In this document: piece by piece, positions 1 to 7,394 of the stretch
How positions within the stretch are numbered: the first letter of the stretch is position 1
Layout of the letters: each line of letters starts with the position of its first letter
NCBI GenBank assembly: GCA_001247695.2
Contig: LGRX02015990.1
Span: forward strand, 1 to 16,288
Origin: Cymbomonas tetramitiformis
Taxonomy: Eukaryota > Chlorophyta > Pyramimonadophyceae > Pyramimonadales > Pyramimonadaceae
DNA: 16,288 nucleotides
Direction: 5' to 3'
Program-made: the position numbers and the translations under genes
Notes under the pieces: generated by a model
What the model was told of the DNA's origin: nothing
Database searches by the model: none
Seen by the model: the letters and a program-made list of their open reading frames with translations, nothing else

Positions 1-39
1 GCTGACTGGTTCCTTAGCATAGGAGTTCCTTATAACTGA

Positions 40-891
40 GTGATTACTGTAGCTTATCAGCGACCGAGGAAATACAGCCCGGGAGAGCAGGAGATCATCG
101 ACCTGCACTGCAAGGAACTGCTGGAATATGGCTTCATCGAGCCGGCTTCGCAGCACTGCAGACACGCCAGCAACGTGGTGGTCGCGGGGAAGAAGGATCA
201 CGACACTGGACAGTGGACCTCGACGAGGTTCTGCGTCGACCTCCGGAACACGAACCGGTTGTCGCTGAAGGATAACACGTTACCACATCGTCCAGAAGAG
301 CTCTACCAGCGCGTGGCCAAGGCCAAGTTCAAGACTACCCTGGACGCGACTAAGGCGTTCCACCAGATCCCCATGACTACTGAGGAGGACAGGGACAAGA
401 CAGCGTTCTGGTGGGGCAACCAGCTTTATCGCTACACATCCATGCCGTTTGGAGCAGCTGGAGCGACCGCAGCCTTCATCAGGATCATGGACTACGAGCT
501 GCGTCACCTGCAACACTGCACGGTGGCGTACGTCGATGACGTGTGCATATACTCAGACACCGCTGAGCAGCACATCAAGGATGTGGAAGCTGTGCTTCGC
601 ACTTTGGGGGATGCAGGGATACGCCTGCATTCGGGCAAGTCGACCTTCGGGTCAGCCACGGTGGACTTCTTGGGCTACCGCATCGGCTATAACACCATTG
701 GCGCTCAGGATATCAAGTGCAAGGCCATCCAAGAGCTGCCCAAGCCCGAGGATAAAACTGGAGTGCGCTCCATCCTTGGACTCATGAACTATTACAAAGG
801 TCTGGTGGGGGAGCCCATGGGACCCAACTACTCAGAGATGGCACGACCATTGAACGACCTGCTCAGAAAGGAAGTGTTGGATGTCAAGTAA
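40..891 (+). CDS. pol: Reverse transcriptase part of gypsy pol
   Basis: This is the RNA-directed DNA polymerase domain that copies element RNA into cDNA in the virus-like particle. It shows fingers/palm motifs in order: FCVDLRNTN, then motif A with LDATKAFHQIP (Asp at residue 102), then MPFGAAGATAAF, then the catalytic YVDD (Asp 166 and 167), then DFLGYRI and a connection segment ending LNDLLRK. All three catalytic aspartates are present. The listed start is only the first codon (GTG) after an in-frame TGA at 37-39. Homology seems to begin within a few codons of it, and the preceding frame (1-36) is open, so the real protein probably began upstream in gag-pol, and the TGA is either a mutation or a boundary. 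The frame ends at TAA 889-891, while the continuation lies in the +1 frame from about 881. Confidence 0.93.
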   Translation: MITVAYQRPRKYSPGEQEIIDLHCKELLEYGFIEPASQHCRHASNVVVAGKKDHDTGQWTSTRFCVDLRNTNRLSLKDNTLPHRPEELYQRVAKAKFKTTLDATKAFHQIPMTTEEDRDKTAFWWGNQLYRYTSMPFGAAGATAAFIRIMDYELRHLQHCTVAYVDDVCIYSDTAEQHIKDVEAVLRTLGDAGIRLHSGKSTFGSATVDFLGYRIGYNTIGAQDIKCKAIQELPKPEDKTGVRSILGLMNYYKGLVGEPMGPNYSEMARPLNDLLRKEVLDVK

Positions 892-892
892 G
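881..892 (+). other. +1 frameshift between RT and RNase H
   Basis: RT reads in the frame of position 40 and stops at TAA 889-891. RNase H and everything after reads in the frame of 881. Reading through GTC AAG then skipping one T at about 889 and continuing AAG GAA GCT TGG joins the two domains without loss. One extra base is therefore the simplest cause. A programmed +1 shift is possible but would be oddly placed inside pol. Confidence 0.8.
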
Positions 893-3800
893 GAAGCTTG
901 GGGGAAGGAGCAGGACCAGGCATTGCAGGCATTAAAGGACGCCTTATGTTCGGGGAGATGTTTGAAGCCCATTGATTACAGCAGGCCCATCTTCCTCTAC
1001 ACGGACTGGAGCAACCATGGCATTGGCGCAGTGCTGGGTCAGAAGGACGAGAATGGCGTAGAGCACATCTGTGTGGTCATCAGCCGCTCGCTGTCGAAGA
1101 CCGAGAGACAGTACGCGAGCTTCCAGGGTGAGATGCTGGCAGTGGTGTGGGCCATCCGCACATTACGACAGTACCTGCACGGGATCCACTTCACGCTGAT
1201 TACCGACCATTCGCCGCTCACAACACTCATGGAGAAGGGGGACCTACAGGGTCAATACCTACGCTGGGCCATCAGCCTCCAGGAGTTTGAGTTCACGGTC
1301 CAGTACCGACCAGGTCCGAAGAATGAGAACGCGGATGTGCCATCCAGGTACCCACTGCCCAGCACCGCAGACGAGACTGGTGCCCGTTTGGACCGTGAAG
1401 GGGACCGAGCCAGGGAAGCGGGGCGTGCCGAGAGGCTAACGCGCTGCTTCACAGACACCATTTGCTTGGAAGTGACCAGGGAGCCACCACTTGGTCCCGA
1501 AGTAAGCCCAGAAGCCCAGGTGGCCAACTACTGCGAGAACATGGTCAGGGAGCAGCTGGGGACCAGCGCAGTCCATCGACTGTTTGACTTGCACTACCAA
1601 GAAGAGCTGGAGTGCAACAAGGGGGTCATGTTTGACACTGACCACCCGGAAGTGGCCAGGTGCTCGGGCAGGTTGACTCGAGTCGCCTGGGATGCCCTCA
1701 GCCAGGTCCGGCCAATCAGGGGTATGCATTCTGGAGGCTCACCGGCGATATACGGCGACGAGACCATGGAGGGTGGCAAGCTCAAAGTGCCGAAGAAGAT
1801 CGACACGAGAGTGATTGACAAGAGCTTCTTCCGGGAAGCCAGGGAAGAGGGCGTGGTCTGCTACGAGCCGTGTGGGGGCCTGTGTGCTGGACTAGAGATG
1901 CTCTTGCGCTGCGGAGTTAAGGTCAACAAGTACCTCTACCAGGACATCTCGAAGTCCAGCCAGACGGTAGCCAGGGCCAGGTGCATGGCGCTCAGTCGCC
2001 GTCATCCTGACTTGTTTCGTGCCGAGGCAGCCCACTTGGAGCAACTGCCCAGCAACATCGAAGACACCAGCCTCATTGACCTTGTACATGCAGGGGCATT
2101 GAGTGGAGAACAGTGGGTCATGGTGTGTGGATATCCATGCCAGGACCTGTCACCAGCTGGCAAGCTGGCTGGTCTGGAGGGCAGGCACAGCAGACTGTTC
2201 TACCAGGCAGTGCGAGTCCTCTCCACGCTGCAACAGCTGCAGCCTCAGCGACCGCCAGCATATGTGCTAGAGAATGTTTCTCCGTTGTCACACAGGGAGA
2301 ACTCGAAGATCAGGAAGGAGGTGTTTCCCATCATCAACAGCGTGGTGGGCCAGCCGGTGTCCTTCGACGCGGCGCGCGCGGGATCATACGCGCATCGCCT
2401 ACGAGCATATTGGAGCAATCTGTTTCAAAATCAGCAGTTCAATCTGGTGATGGAGCGGGTGGACAGACCACCAGACAGATACGTGCGCGATATTTTGCAG
2501 CGAGGCTGGAAGCCGCGCAGGGTTGTCACAGGAGACAGGAAGCCTCACTACACCGCCAACGTTGTGGGGGAGCCTATGAGAGTATTGCCAACCATCTTGG
2601 CGACGCAAAACTCTCGTGCTTTTCGCGCGCCTCGCGCAGGCACAGTGGTAAGGAAAGGAGATGATGATGAAGTGGGGAAAACCAGAGAGGTTAACCTGGA
2701 CGAGAAGGCAATTGCCATGGGGTACAGCGCGGGTGAGCTGCGCGCGGCGCATGGCATGAAGGACGAAGAATTGGCAGGAGTGCTTGGCCTTGCTATGGAT
2801 CGAAGAGCAATGGAGCTATTGTATGCGATTGCCGAGGTCAGCACGACCAAACTGCCGAAGAGTGAGGAGAGTGAGGAGGAGGAGCATGGCACGCTAGTTG
2901 CCATCCCTATCGCGAAATCCACCAAGGTGGCTGTTACCTCCGAGGACACGGCTGAGCCGGTGCGTGCACAACTAGCAGAGTGGATCACCAGTTCCAGCGG
3001 CTACACCCAACAAGTCGCGCGACGTCTCAGCCATCAGGACTGGGAAGAACGACTGCAACGCATGTGCAGCCAGGGGCAGAAAGGTACACAGGGGCTAGGC
3101 ACCGCCGACGCTGTTCCACGTCGCAGACAGTGGAAGATGGCCTCCATGAAGCTCGCGGGCTATGAGGCACGTCACCGGCAGGCCTTTTCAAGACCTGGAG
3201 GCAAGCCAGCAGAGACGAGCTCAGCCCCAGAATGGGCACCAGTGGCAAAGGAGAAAGAGATGAGGCTGCCTAAGCTGCCTGACACTACGAGAATGGTTGC
3301 CATGCTAGCCAGCGTAACCAACCAGGAGTCACTCCGAGAAAGATACCCCGATATACACGAGGACGAGCTATGCCTCGCGTGGGTCAAGACCGGAGGAAGA
3401 GTGGAGGTGCCCAAGGAGGAGTACCACAGGGTAAGGAAGAGAGCAGCGCGTCACCGTTGGGACGAGCTCATGGGCGAGTTATACATGGTCACCATCAGTG
3501 GTAAGGAGCTGCTGGTGCCCAAGCCCTGTGACAGGATTCAGCTGGTGCGTGAGCACCATGAGAGGACCGGCCATTGGGGCATCAGGCGGACACTGAACCT
3601 GTTGTGGCAACGCCATTGCTGGGCAGGCATGAAACAGGATGTGCGAGCAGTGGTCACTCAGTGCCAGACTTGCCAGAGGGTGAAGACGCACTATGCACGG
3701 GAGGAGGCGAGTCTCACGCCGCTGGAAATCAAGTCCTTCATGTACCGCTGGTCCCTGGATTTAGCTTGGCCTACGAAACGCATCACGAAGGCTGGGAACC

Positions 3801-5866
3801 AACGCGTCTTGGTCATGATTGAGCACTATACGCGATTCGTCGTGTGTGTTCCAATCCCCGATAAGGAGGCCGCCACCATCGCCAGCGCATTTCGCAATCA
3901 TGTTCTATCCGTGTTTGGGGCGCCTGCAGAATGCTTGGTGGATGGGGGCACAGAGTTTGAAGGTGAGTTCTCTGCTCTATGCAAGCAGTGTCTCATTGAC
4001 CGAAGAGTGACTTCACCGAGTTCCCCGGAGAGCAATGGCTTGACTGAACGGGTGGTACGCACCCTCAAGTTTTGCTTCAAGAAGATGGCCCTCGACAAGG
4101 GCCTGGACTTCGAGTGGGATGAGATGCTCTGGTCACTCGTACTCAGCTACAACGCGGCTAGGCAGCAGTCGACTGGAGTGGCGCCATTCACCTTGCTGTT
4201 CGCTCAGGAAGCCACGGTGCCACCGGATCTTCGTGCTCGACCCGAGTTGGACTTTGGGAAGCAGGAGGAGAAGACACTGGCTGATGACTTGTTACAGCGA
4301 GCCGCTATCGTGAAGAGGCTCATGGTACATGCAGGGTGCAACCTGGAGATCGCCCAGCACCGCGACACCTTACGGTACGAGCACAGGAGGAGTGGAAGCT
4401 ACGAGCCGAAGCCGCACCAGTTCAAGGCAGGCGATTTCGTATATATACGACAACAACCGCGCTCTGGCATGGAGGTGGCCACCAAGCCAGCCATCCTAAA
4501 GATAGTCAAGGTGCAAAGAGATGGGGTGGTAGTGTTGGAGGACAGCACGAAGCTGCGGGAGAAGAGCACAGTGCAAAACATTGCACCATGTCACCTACAA
4601 GTGAAAGATCAGTACGACTGCAGTGCAGCCATCCCCAGCAAGCATCTCGCGTGTGAGGCGTGCATGCGGACAGATGGGGAGGCAGCCATGTTGCTGTGTG
4701 ACACCTGTAACCGTGGTTATCACACGTGGTGTCTGAATCCAGCGCTGGATGGAGTACCTGAAGGGGATTGGCAATGTCCCAAGTGCTTAGGTGGGACCGT
4801 GGTGGCAGCTGCCGCCGAGGTGAGCGCGTCGATCGTCGACAAGATGGCTGCCATGGAGCTGCAGCTGAGAGAGAAGCTGGGCTCAGATGTGGTATTGTTG
4901 CCTGCAGACGTGGGTCCACATCGTGCAGTGAAGCCGGGGCGTGAAGACCCATGGCAGGCGCTGACATCGCGGCAGATGCTCAGGAAAGAAGGGAGCATGG
5001 GGGATCTTCCTGACAGAGTGGCCTGGGGAAACCAGGAGGAGCTCAGCAGAGTGATCACAGAAGTGATGCCAGGATTCTGGCATGAGGGCCATCGTACCAT
5101 CTTGAGCAGGAAGTGTGCAGAGCAGCACACTCGCGCGAGAAGTCTCCGCAAGACGTCCACAGTGCAGGCCATGAGCCCCGAGGAAGTACAGAAGAGAGGA
5201 GACGTGACGCAATTGAGCAGAGCTCAGGTGAAGATTGCCAGTCAACTGGATTGGGGCTTAGAGTTGGTGATGACAGTTCCTCAGGAGGTCAGACGTTTGG
5301 CGCACGAGGTGACTTGGGAGAAGATCACACAGGTATGGGATCCTTGGGCTGGCACAGGTGTCATTGGCAAGGTTATGTCGCTGGAATGGCCTCACCTGAA
5401 GGTTATGAACAATGATTGGAACCCGCAGTTGAAATGGCACGAAGCCCTTAATGCTTTACAACCGGGCAATTATCGAGCCTGGAAGGAGAAGTATGGGGTG
5501 TGTGACGCGGTGGTGACCTCACCCTGGTTCGCAGTGCTGGATATTGCGTTGCCATTGGCAGTGCTGGCCAGCCGAGTGGTGGCTTGTATTCATGTGCCAT
5601 CGCACTACATGACAGATATGACAGAAAGCAGGGCACAATACTTTCGTAAGTTGTGTCACGCTGGACGCTTACATGTGATTGGGCACTTGGAGCATGGACC
5701 TATTGGCAGAAGATGCATGTGGGTCATGGTGTTTCGCAATCCTTTGACACGGGCCAGGATGTTGCGAGGAGGAGAAGCTTCTGGAGTGGGTATGTTTACC
5801 TTCAGCATGGGCAAGTTCGCGATGGATGGTGTCACGACAGAAGATGCTGAGCAAGCTCTTGTCTAA
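881..5866 (+). CDS. pol: Gypsy pol polyprotein: RNase H, DNMT, integrase, PHD, MTase-like
   Basis: This is a 1661-codon open frame. Domains in order by residue: RNase H about 28-155; linker; DNMT3-like cytosine methyltransferase about 322-655; an acidic stretch with SEESEEEE, then basic linker; integrase zinc finger about 885-935; integrase core about 950-1120; a C-terminal integrase region to about 1240; PHD finger 1258-1302; linker; Rossmann methyltransferase-like domain about 1465-1625. The ATG at 881 is only the first in this frame. Homology suggests the frame was once continuous with the RT at 40-891, since the residues KEAWGKEQ fit directly after the RT end. The protein is much longer than an ordinary gypsy pol, the excess being the DNMT (about 330 residues) and the tail after integrase (about 400 residues). 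No protease or gag is seen. Processing sites cannot be inferred. The reading frame is intact throughout, which argues for recent function. Confidence 0.92.
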   Translation: MSSKEAWGKEQDQALQALKDALCSGRCLKPIDYSRPIFLYTDWSNHGIGAVLGQKDENGVEHICVVISRSLSKTERQYASFQGEMLAVVWAIRTLRQYLHGIHFTLITDHSPLTTLMEKGDLQGQYLRWAISLQEFEFTVQYRPGPKNENADVPSRYPLPSTADETGARLDREGDRAREAGRAERLTRCFTDTICLEVTREPPLGPEVSPEAQVANYCENMVREQLGTSAVHRLFDLHYQEELECNKGVMFDTDHPEVARCSGRLTRVAWDALSQVRPIRGMHSGGSPAIYGDETMEGGKLKVPKKIDTRVIDKSFFREAREEGVVCYEPCGGLCAGLEMLLRCGVKVNKYLYQDISKSSQTVARARCMALSRRHPDLFRAEAAHLEQLPSNIEDTSLIDLVHAGALSGEQWVMVCGYPCQDLSPAGKLAGLEGRHSRLFYQAVRVLSTLQQLQPQRPPAYVLENVSPLSHRENSKIRKEVFPIINSVVGQPVSFDAARAGSYAHRLRAYWSNLFQNQQFNLVMERVDRPPDRYVRDILQRGWKPRRVVTGDRKPHYTANVVGEPMRVLPTILATQNSRAFRAPRAGTVVRKGDDDEVGKTREVNLDEKAIAMGYSAGELRAAHGMKDEELAGVLGLAMDRRAMELLYAIAEVSTTKLPKSEESEEEEHGTLVAIPIAKSTKVAVTSEDTAEPVRAQLAEWITSSSGYTQQVARRLSHQDWEERLQRMCSQGQKGTQGLGTADAVPRRRQWKMASMKLAGYEARHRQAFSRPGGKPAETSSAPEWAPVAKEKEMRLPKLPDTTRMVAMLASVTNQESLRERYPDIHEDELCLAWVKTGGRVEVPKEEYHRVRKRAARHRWDELMGELYMVTISGKELLVPKPCDRIQLVREHHERTGHWGIRRTLNLLWQRHCWAGMKQDVRAVVTQCQTCQRVKTHYAREEASLTPLEIKSFMYRWSLDLAWPTKRITKAGNQRVLVMIEHYTRFVVCVPIPDKEAATIASAFRNHVLSVFGAPAECLVDGGTEFEGEFSALCKQCLIDRRVTSPSSPESNGLTERVVRTLKFCFKKMALDKGLDFEWDEMLWSLVLSYNAARQQSTGVAPFTLLFAQEATVPPDLRARPELDFGKQEEKTLADDLLQRAAIVKRLMVHAGCNLEIAQHRDTLRYEHRRSGSYEPKPHQFKAGDFVYIRQQPRSGMEVATKPAILKIVKVQRDGVVVLEDSTKLREKSTVQNIAPCHLQVKDQYDCSAAIPSKHLACEACMRTDGEAAMLLCDTCNRGYHTWCLNPALDGVPEGDWQCPKCLGGTVVAAAAEVSASIVDKMAAMELQLREKLGSDVVLLPADVGPHRAVKPGREDPWQALTSRQMLRKEGSMGDLPDRVAWGNQEELSRVITEVMPGFWHEGHRTILSRKCAEQHTRARSLRKTSTVQAMSPEEVQKRGDVTQLSRAQVKIASQLDWGLELVMTVPQEVRRLAHEVTWEKITQVWDPWAGTGVIGKVMSLEWPHLKVMNNDWNPQLKWHEALNALQPGNYRAWKEKYGVCDAVVTSPWFAVLDIALPLAVLASRVVACIHVPSHYMTDMTESRAQYFRKLCHAGRLHVIGHLEHGPIGRRCMWVMVFRNPLTRARMLRGGEASGVGMFTFSMGKFAMDGVTTEDAEQALV
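960..1352 (+). other. RNase H domain of gypsy pol
   Basis: This domain degrades the RNA strand of the RNA-DNA hybrid during reverse transcription. Catalytic acidic residues are visible at D42 (YTDWSNHGIGAVL), E84 (QGEMLAVVWAI), D109 (LITDHSPL) and D152 (NADVPSR), the last matching the usual N-x-x-A-D-x-x-S-R end of gypsy RNase H. The region LRWAISLQEFEFTVQYRPG is typical of the family. Residue numbers refer to the frame starting at 881. Confidence 0.93.
1850..2845 (+). other. DNMT3-like C5-cytosine DNA methyltransferase domain
   Basis: This domain would transfer a methyl group from S-adenosylmethionine to carbon 5 of cytosine in DNA. Motif I is YEPCGGLCAGLE (residues 328-339), followed by GVKVNKYLYQDI, where DNMT3 enzymes have a similar strand and acidic turn. 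Motif IV is GYPCQDLSPAGK with catalytic Cys 420; PCQ is the general form and DLS recalls DNMT3. Motif VI is LENV with Glu 464. Motif VIII is AHRLRAYWSNLF with the conserved Arg, very like DNMT3. A segment with LPTILATQNSRAF precedes the final helix region EKAIAMGYSAGEL, which looks like motifs IX-X. No residue known to be essential is missing. It lies in frame between RNase H and integrase, so it is part of the polyprotein and not a separate insertion. Chlorophyte elements with a similar domain seem familiar, but I cannot verify this. Confidence 0.88.
3540..4605 (+). other. Integrase: H2C2 zinc finger, DDE core, C-terminal region
   Basis: This domain joins element cDNA to the host chromosome. 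The N-terminal zinc finger has H893 and H898 (HHERTGHWG) and C928 and C931 (CQTC). The core has D960 (SLDLAW), D1021 (LVDGGTEF) and E1056 (NGLTERVVRTLK). I count 34 residues between the second Asp and the Glu, one fewer than the common D,D-35-E spacing. A segment FKAGDFVYIRQQ, then KPAILKIVKVQRDGVVVLED, resembles the C-terminal region of gypsy integrases that holds the GPY/F module or binds chromatin. A PHD finger sits where many gypsy elements carry a chromodomain. Confidence 0.92.
4640..4792 (+). other. PHD zinc finger
   Basis: This is a complete C4HC3 finger: C1258, C1261, C1273, C1276, H1281, C1284, C1299 and C1302, with the family pattern LLCDTCNRGYHTWCL and GDWQCPKC. PHD fingers commonly read the methylation state of the histone H3 tail. 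Placed directly after integrase, it may guide integration to a chromatin state, as chromodomains do in other gypsy elements; that role is inferred. Confidence 0.93.
5270..5755 (+). other. C-terminal Rossmann methyltransferase-like domain
   Basis: This looks like a class I SAM-dependent methyltransferase of the N6-adenine / N4-cytosine kind. WDPWAGTGVIGKV (residues 1486 onward) resembles the SAM-binding DPFxGxG motif. VMNNDWN (Asp 1512) would be the acidic end of strand 2. VVTSPWF (residues 1544-1550) sits where (D/N/S)PP(Y/F/W) is expected, but the second Pro is Trp 1549. LASRVVACIHVPSHYMTD and RRCMWVMVF give later strands. The altered catalytic motif leaves open whether it is an active enzyme, an RNA or protein methyltransferase, or an inactive binding fold. 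It forms the C-terminus, ending at the TAA of the pol frame. Confidence 0.65.
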
Positions 5867-5891
5867 TGTCTGTGCTACCAGTGGCAGCTAC

Positions 5892-5901
5892 AGATGGGGG
5901 A
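5892..5901 (+). other. Polypurine tract
   Basis: A purine-rich run (GATGGGGGA) ends right before the TG of the LTR and 26 bp after the pol stop. This is the position of the plus-strand DNA primer in LTR retrotransposons. Confidence 0.75.
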
Positions 5902-6511
5902 TGTTGAGAAAAAGAGCTTGCATAAGTTGTGAGAAGAGATAAAGAGATATCAAAATTTTTGAGATTTTGTATAGTTACAGTAGCAAGCCAACTGTGCAGT
6001 CATATAAGGAAACATATGCAAAGCCGAGCTAGTGTTATGGAAGCGCTGACAATAAGTAAGACTGTTTAGTAGTAGGGCTAGAGAGTTATGCTTTGTGTGG
6101 ACGCTTCGTGCATAAGTTCGCGACAGCTGTCACAAACCATGGCTTATCGTGTACCTCAGCCGGGTTGTGACACTTGCTGTAGCAGTCTCTGTGACGAACA
6201 TATGACACGCGCTGTACGGTACGCGTGAGGAGTTATGACAGTGAAGAGATACGGAAAGTTAAGCGGGTGTTACACTTGTTAAGAGATAGTGAGAATAAGT
6301 AGGGCGGCGTGCGAGAGTGAGGCAGACGCTCATTTTTGTTTTGCCTTCGTAACAGTGATTCCGAAAATAGCCAGGACTCGCTTAAGACCGCGAAAACAGC
6401 AGTGTTATGAGATAATTTATAAGATACAGTATTCTTCTGCTTGTAAAGATATACATTTGTGGACTTGCTCTTGTGCGATAGCGTCAGAACTGTAATTAAC
6501 AGTCTTTTTCA
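5902..6511 (+). repeat. 3' LTR of the gypsy element
   Basis: This 610-bp segment starts TGTTGAG right after the polypurine tract and ends TTTTTCA directly before a second copy of its own start. TG...CA ends and the repeated first 225 bp identify it as an LTR. It holds promoter and polyadenylation signals in functional elements. TGTAA, the usual green-algal polyadenylation signal, occurs at about 6442 and 6491; this is suggestive only. An inner palindrome CGACAGCTGTC lies at about 6121-6131. Confidence 0.85.
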
Positions 6512-6735
6512 TGTTGAGAAAAAGAGCTTGCATAAGTTGTGAGAAGAGATAAAGAGATATCAAAAATTTTGAGATTTTGTATAGTTACAGTAGCAAGCCA
6601 ACTGTGCAGTCATATAAGGAAACATATGCAAAGCCGAGCTAGTGTTATGGAAGCGCTGACAATAAGTAAGACTGTTTAGTAGTAGGGCTAGAGAGTTATG
6701 CTTTGTGTGGACGCTTCGTGCATAAGTTCGCGACA
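6512..6735 (+). repeat. Partial second LTR copy in tandem
   Basis: This is a direct repeat of 5902-6125 at an offset of 610 bp. I see one mismatch, in the A/T run about 55 bases in. The copy abuts the end of the first LTR with no bases in between. It breaks off after CGACA and continues as an unrelated coding-like sequence. It may be the start of a second element's LTR cut by a deletion, or the result of unequal exchange. Confidence 0.85.
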
Positions 6736-7346
6736 CTTTCACCGAGGAGGAGCAGACCTTCGCCTTGGCCGGGATCGCCCCGTGGACGGAGTATCCTAGC
6801 ATCAAGATTGGGCGTGAAGATTTTCGAGTGCACGACAGCGACATTGGTTTGAAGAGTTGTCAACGGTATTTCAAGAGCATCTTTCGAAGTCCGGGAGTGC
6901 CAACTCCAGCTCAACTTCTTACAGGCGAGATACCGGACGATGACGTTGAAGATAGGTATGTGGAAATCATGAAGATCGTCAAGCTTGATCTTCCCGGTCA
7001 CGAGATCTTTCTGTTGAAGGCCCGTTGGTACCCAAAGGCGGCTGCGCTTGCGGACGATATCAGCAAGAACATTTACCTGCGCAAAGACATGCCATGGGAC
7101 GTGTCTCAGCCATTCGTTCGCGCAAACAGCATTGAGAATCAAGTGGTAATTCAGGATGTTCCTTTCATGCCGGCTTGGCTTGCCCGGTACAAAGGAAATG
7201 TAGTTGTCCCTTTGGCCATTCGACGACGAACTGATTGCTTGCAAGTTGTGTTGGATCGCAAGGCGGATTTCTTCCGTGAAATCGATGATAACAGTAGTAG
7301 CGAGGAGGACCGTAGTAGTTCATCTGATTCAGATGATTGCGGATGA
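6735..7346 (+). pseudogene. Coding fragment fused to truncated LTR (possible DUF4216-like)
   Basis: An open frame runs from the LTR junction to TGA at 7344-7346, about 203 codons. There is no ATG near its start, so it looks like the 3' part of a longer gene. The translation begins near TFTEEEQTFALAGIAPW, has LPGHEIFLLKARWYPK and PFVRANSIENQVVIQDVP in the middle, and ends with a Ser/Asp/Glu-rich tail (SSSEEDRSSSSDSDD). The middle pattern faintly recalls DUF4216, a domain found near the end of CACTA-type transposon proteins, where a strand with W is followed by DPFxxA...QVxYxxD. That is a weak, by-eye resemblance. The alternative is an exon of a host gene hit by the retrotransposon. The LTR could in principle drive it. 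Confidence 0.4.
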
Positions 7347-7368
7347 TACACGATGTATTATATATGCA

Positions 7369-7374
7369 AATAAA
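7369..7374 (+). terminator. AATAAA near the end of the 6735-7346 frame
   Basis: AATAAA lies 23 bp after the stop codon. It could be the polyadenylation signal of the fragment above, but the surrounding DNA is AT-rich and the match may be chance. Confidence 0.2.
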
Positions 7375-7394
7375 CCGTATGTGCGCGGACACCT

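Larger units (their letters stand above)
1..6511 (+). mobile_element. Ty3/gypsy-type LTR retrotransposon, 5' part outside window
   Basis: The order reverse transcriptase, RNase H, integrase, polypurine tract, LTR is that of the Ty3/gypsy superfamily. The window opens just upstream of the RT domain, so the 5' LTR, primer binding site, gag and protease are not visible. Extra modules are a DNMT3-like methyltransferase between RNase H and integrase, and a PHD finger plus a second methyltransferase-like domain after integrase. The 3' end is set by a polypurine tract followed by an LTR that starts TG and ends CA. The element is GC-rich compared with the AT-rich DNA after 8954. The LTR and its adjacent partial copy differ at one site in about 225, which suggests recent activity, but a +1 frameshift near 889 separates RT from the rest. 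No target-site duplication can be tested because the 5' end is missing. Confidence 0.93.

Noticed and set aside
37..39. TGA before the RT as a true gag-pol boundary with recoding
   Set aside because: Too little upstream sequence is in the window to decide, and RT homology starts only a few codons later; mutation or a normal boundary are equally possible.
449..787. Second open frame within the RT region on the plus strand
   Set aside because: It is a shadow of the RT frame; the RT motifs are all in the other frame.
2113..2664. 183-codon plus-strand frame inside the DNMT region
   Set aside because: It overlaps the well-supported DNMT motifs in another frame and shows no domain of its own.
4506..5245. 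Overlapping minus-strand frames of 120 to 153 codons opposite the PHD and linker
   Set aside because: They are typical antisense openness in GC-rich coding DNA; the composition is Ser/Pro/His-rich without motifs.
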